A DNA stretch of 64,000 nucleotides, taken from positions 3,882,665-3,946,664 of the forward strand of contig JAJEKV010000046.1 in the NCBI GenBank assembly GCA_021234155.1, given 5' to 3'. The DNA is from Isoetes taiwanensis. Its lineage: Eukaryota > Streptophyta > Lycopodiopsida > Isoetales > Isoetaceae. Below the pieces are notes generated by a model. The model had not been told where the DNA came from. It worked only from the letters and a program-made list of their open reading frames with translations, and searched no databases. Position 1 is the first letter of the stretch. Every line of letters begins with the position of its first letter. Below are positions 62,931 through 64,000 of this stretch, piece by piece. The translations under genes and the position numbers were made by a program.

Positions 62931-63989
62931 ATGTCTACTAGATTTGCAGCAAATTTATTGAATCAAATTGAAGTGTTTAAGGGGGACACTGGATTCCAAG
63001 TCTGGAAGGAGTCTATTAAGTCTGTTCTAGAATTTGAACATTTGTGGCATCTTGTAGATGGCGGCCAAGCAACTGTTTTAGCCAGCTCTAGAAGTGTAAG
63101 CCCTGCAGGTAGCTCCAGCAATCCAGGAGGAGGGACTGAAGCTCCACAAGGTTCTGGAGCAGCTGCAACTTCTAGAGTACAAGGTTACGGCATTTGCGAC
63201 TTCTAGAGTTCTTGCAATAGATGACACCAAGATTATGGAGGCTCGTGCAGATAATTTTGAGCAAGGTAGGTGCCGCTTGAAGCTGAGATTAAGAGGAATG
63301 AAACCTCATGAAATGTGGCGATCTTATAAGTCGATTATGAGGTAAAAAGTTCTTCTCAAATAGATCTATTGGAAAAACAACTAAGAAAACTGAAATTATT
63401 TGAGAAAGATGAGCTAACAGATTTTTTGGAGAAGTTTGATTCAATTGTGGCAGATCTTGAAGGAGCTGGGAATGTTCTTAGTGAGCAATATCAAATATTG
63501 GCACTATCTAGGGCAGTATCTCATAACACTCAGCTTGCAACATTGGTAAGAAATATAGCTACCTCAAAGGAACACGCTTTGAGGATGATTCGGACTGAAT
63601 TTGAGCAGTCAAAGGGTATGCTTGAGGATGATCAATCTCCAGAGGTACTGTTTACAAGAAAACAGAAAAGAGGAGGTGGTTCCAGCTTTGCTAAAGAAAG
63701 ATTAGGGCCCTGCTATACTTGTAATCAATATGGACATTTGAAAAATGAATGTCCAAGTGGAGGTAAGCAATTTAAATGCTTTAATTGTGATGGTAAAGGC
63801 CATATATCTGCAAATTGTCCAAGCCCAAAGGGTATTGGTGGAAGAGGCAGGGGTCGAGGAAGGGCACAAAGAGGAAGGGGACGTTTTAAAGAAAGTGCCA
63901 GCCTGAATATTGTAGAAGATACCATTGAAGAAAATCCTGATGACATTGAGGTAAAAGATGTGTTAAATATTTCTGAATTCTCTTGCTAA
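62931..63989 (+). pseudogene. gag: Copia gag with two zinc knuckles
   Basis: ATG 62,931 starts MSTRFAANLLNQIEVFKGD and then FQVWKESIKSVLE, the Copia gag opening. The frame stops at 63,206 inside an inserted-looking Ser/Gly-rich segment. It resumes (63,369-63,989) with LLEKQLRKLKLFEKDEL-type sequence, LEKFDSIVADLEGAG and two CCHC knuckles, CYTCNQYGHLKNEC and CFNCDGKGHISANC, followed by a GRGRGR tail. Most Copia gags have one knuckle. A stop at 63,987-63,989 ends the frame, and protease would follow beyond the window. The middle frameshift suggests a dead copy. Confidence 0.85.
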
Positions 63990-64000
63990 AAAAGATAACA

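Larger units (their letters stand above)
62103..64000 (+). mobile_element. Ty1/Copia element, 5' part
   Basis: An LTR, a tRNA-iMet primer site and a gag with two zinc knuckles are present. The element continues past the window edge. Relative to the other elements its gag is well preserved. Confidence 0.85.

Overview
This is repeat-dense nuclear DNA from a land plant. The evidence is nested Ty3/Gypsy elements (chromoviruses with a chromodomain, and a Tat-like element with an extra RNase H), a Ty1/Copia element, plant-type LINEs, Helitron fragments, tRNA-iMet and tRNA-Gln primer sites, a copy of plant mitochondrial 26S rRNA, and a broken plant uS19/RPS15 gene. I cannot name the species. No intact host gene was found, and almost every reading frame carries stops or frameshifts.

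Layout. 0-3.6 kb: minus-strand LINE remnants. 3.8-9.6 kb: plus-strand chromovirus E1 (gag, PR, RT-RH, truncated IN, one LTR). 9.6-13.5 kb: an inverted LTR of the same family, a Helitron helicase scrap, then two minus-strand genes, ORF-B and a histone H3-like gene (H3L), with hairpin repeats around them. 13.6-25.2 kb: an RPS15 pseudogene split in an exon by a complete 11.3-kb Gypsy element, E4, with 2.5-kb LTRs and a perfect ATCAC target duplication. 25.4-28.5 kb: unclassified repeats and a gag-like reading frame. 29.1-30.7 kb: a minus-strand LINE. 33.2-33.7 kb: a LINE ORF1-like scrap. 34.2-34.6 kb: a Helitron Rep scrap. 34.6-51.8 kb: minus-strand chromovirus E3, whose gag is split by E2. 42.3-51.4 kb: E2, a plus-strand LTR element with no pol that carries H3L, ORF-B and a short gag. 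52-58.9 kb: mostly gene-free, with a third ORF-B copy and hairpin at 56.2-57.0 kb. 58.9-62.1 kb: a plus-strand LINE interrupted by a mitochondrial rRNA insertion. 62.1-64 kb: the start of a Copia element, cut by the window edge.

The main discovery candidate is a two-gene module of a divergent histone H3-like protein followed by ORF-B, a protein family I do not recognise. It occurs in E2 (plus strand, 44.9-47.5 kb), at 11.0-13.2 kb (minus strand), and as ORF-B alone at 56.2-56.7 kb. Three of four copies of a 61-63 bp imperfect palindrome lie 107-200 bp upstream of TATA-like boxes of these genes. All copies are mutated, so any function belongs to the source elements and is inference.

LTR copies that should match, and the conserved rRNA segment, differ repeatedly at CAG/CTG trinucleotides. 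This suggests CHG-methylation mutation or base-calling error, so some frameshifts here may be technical.
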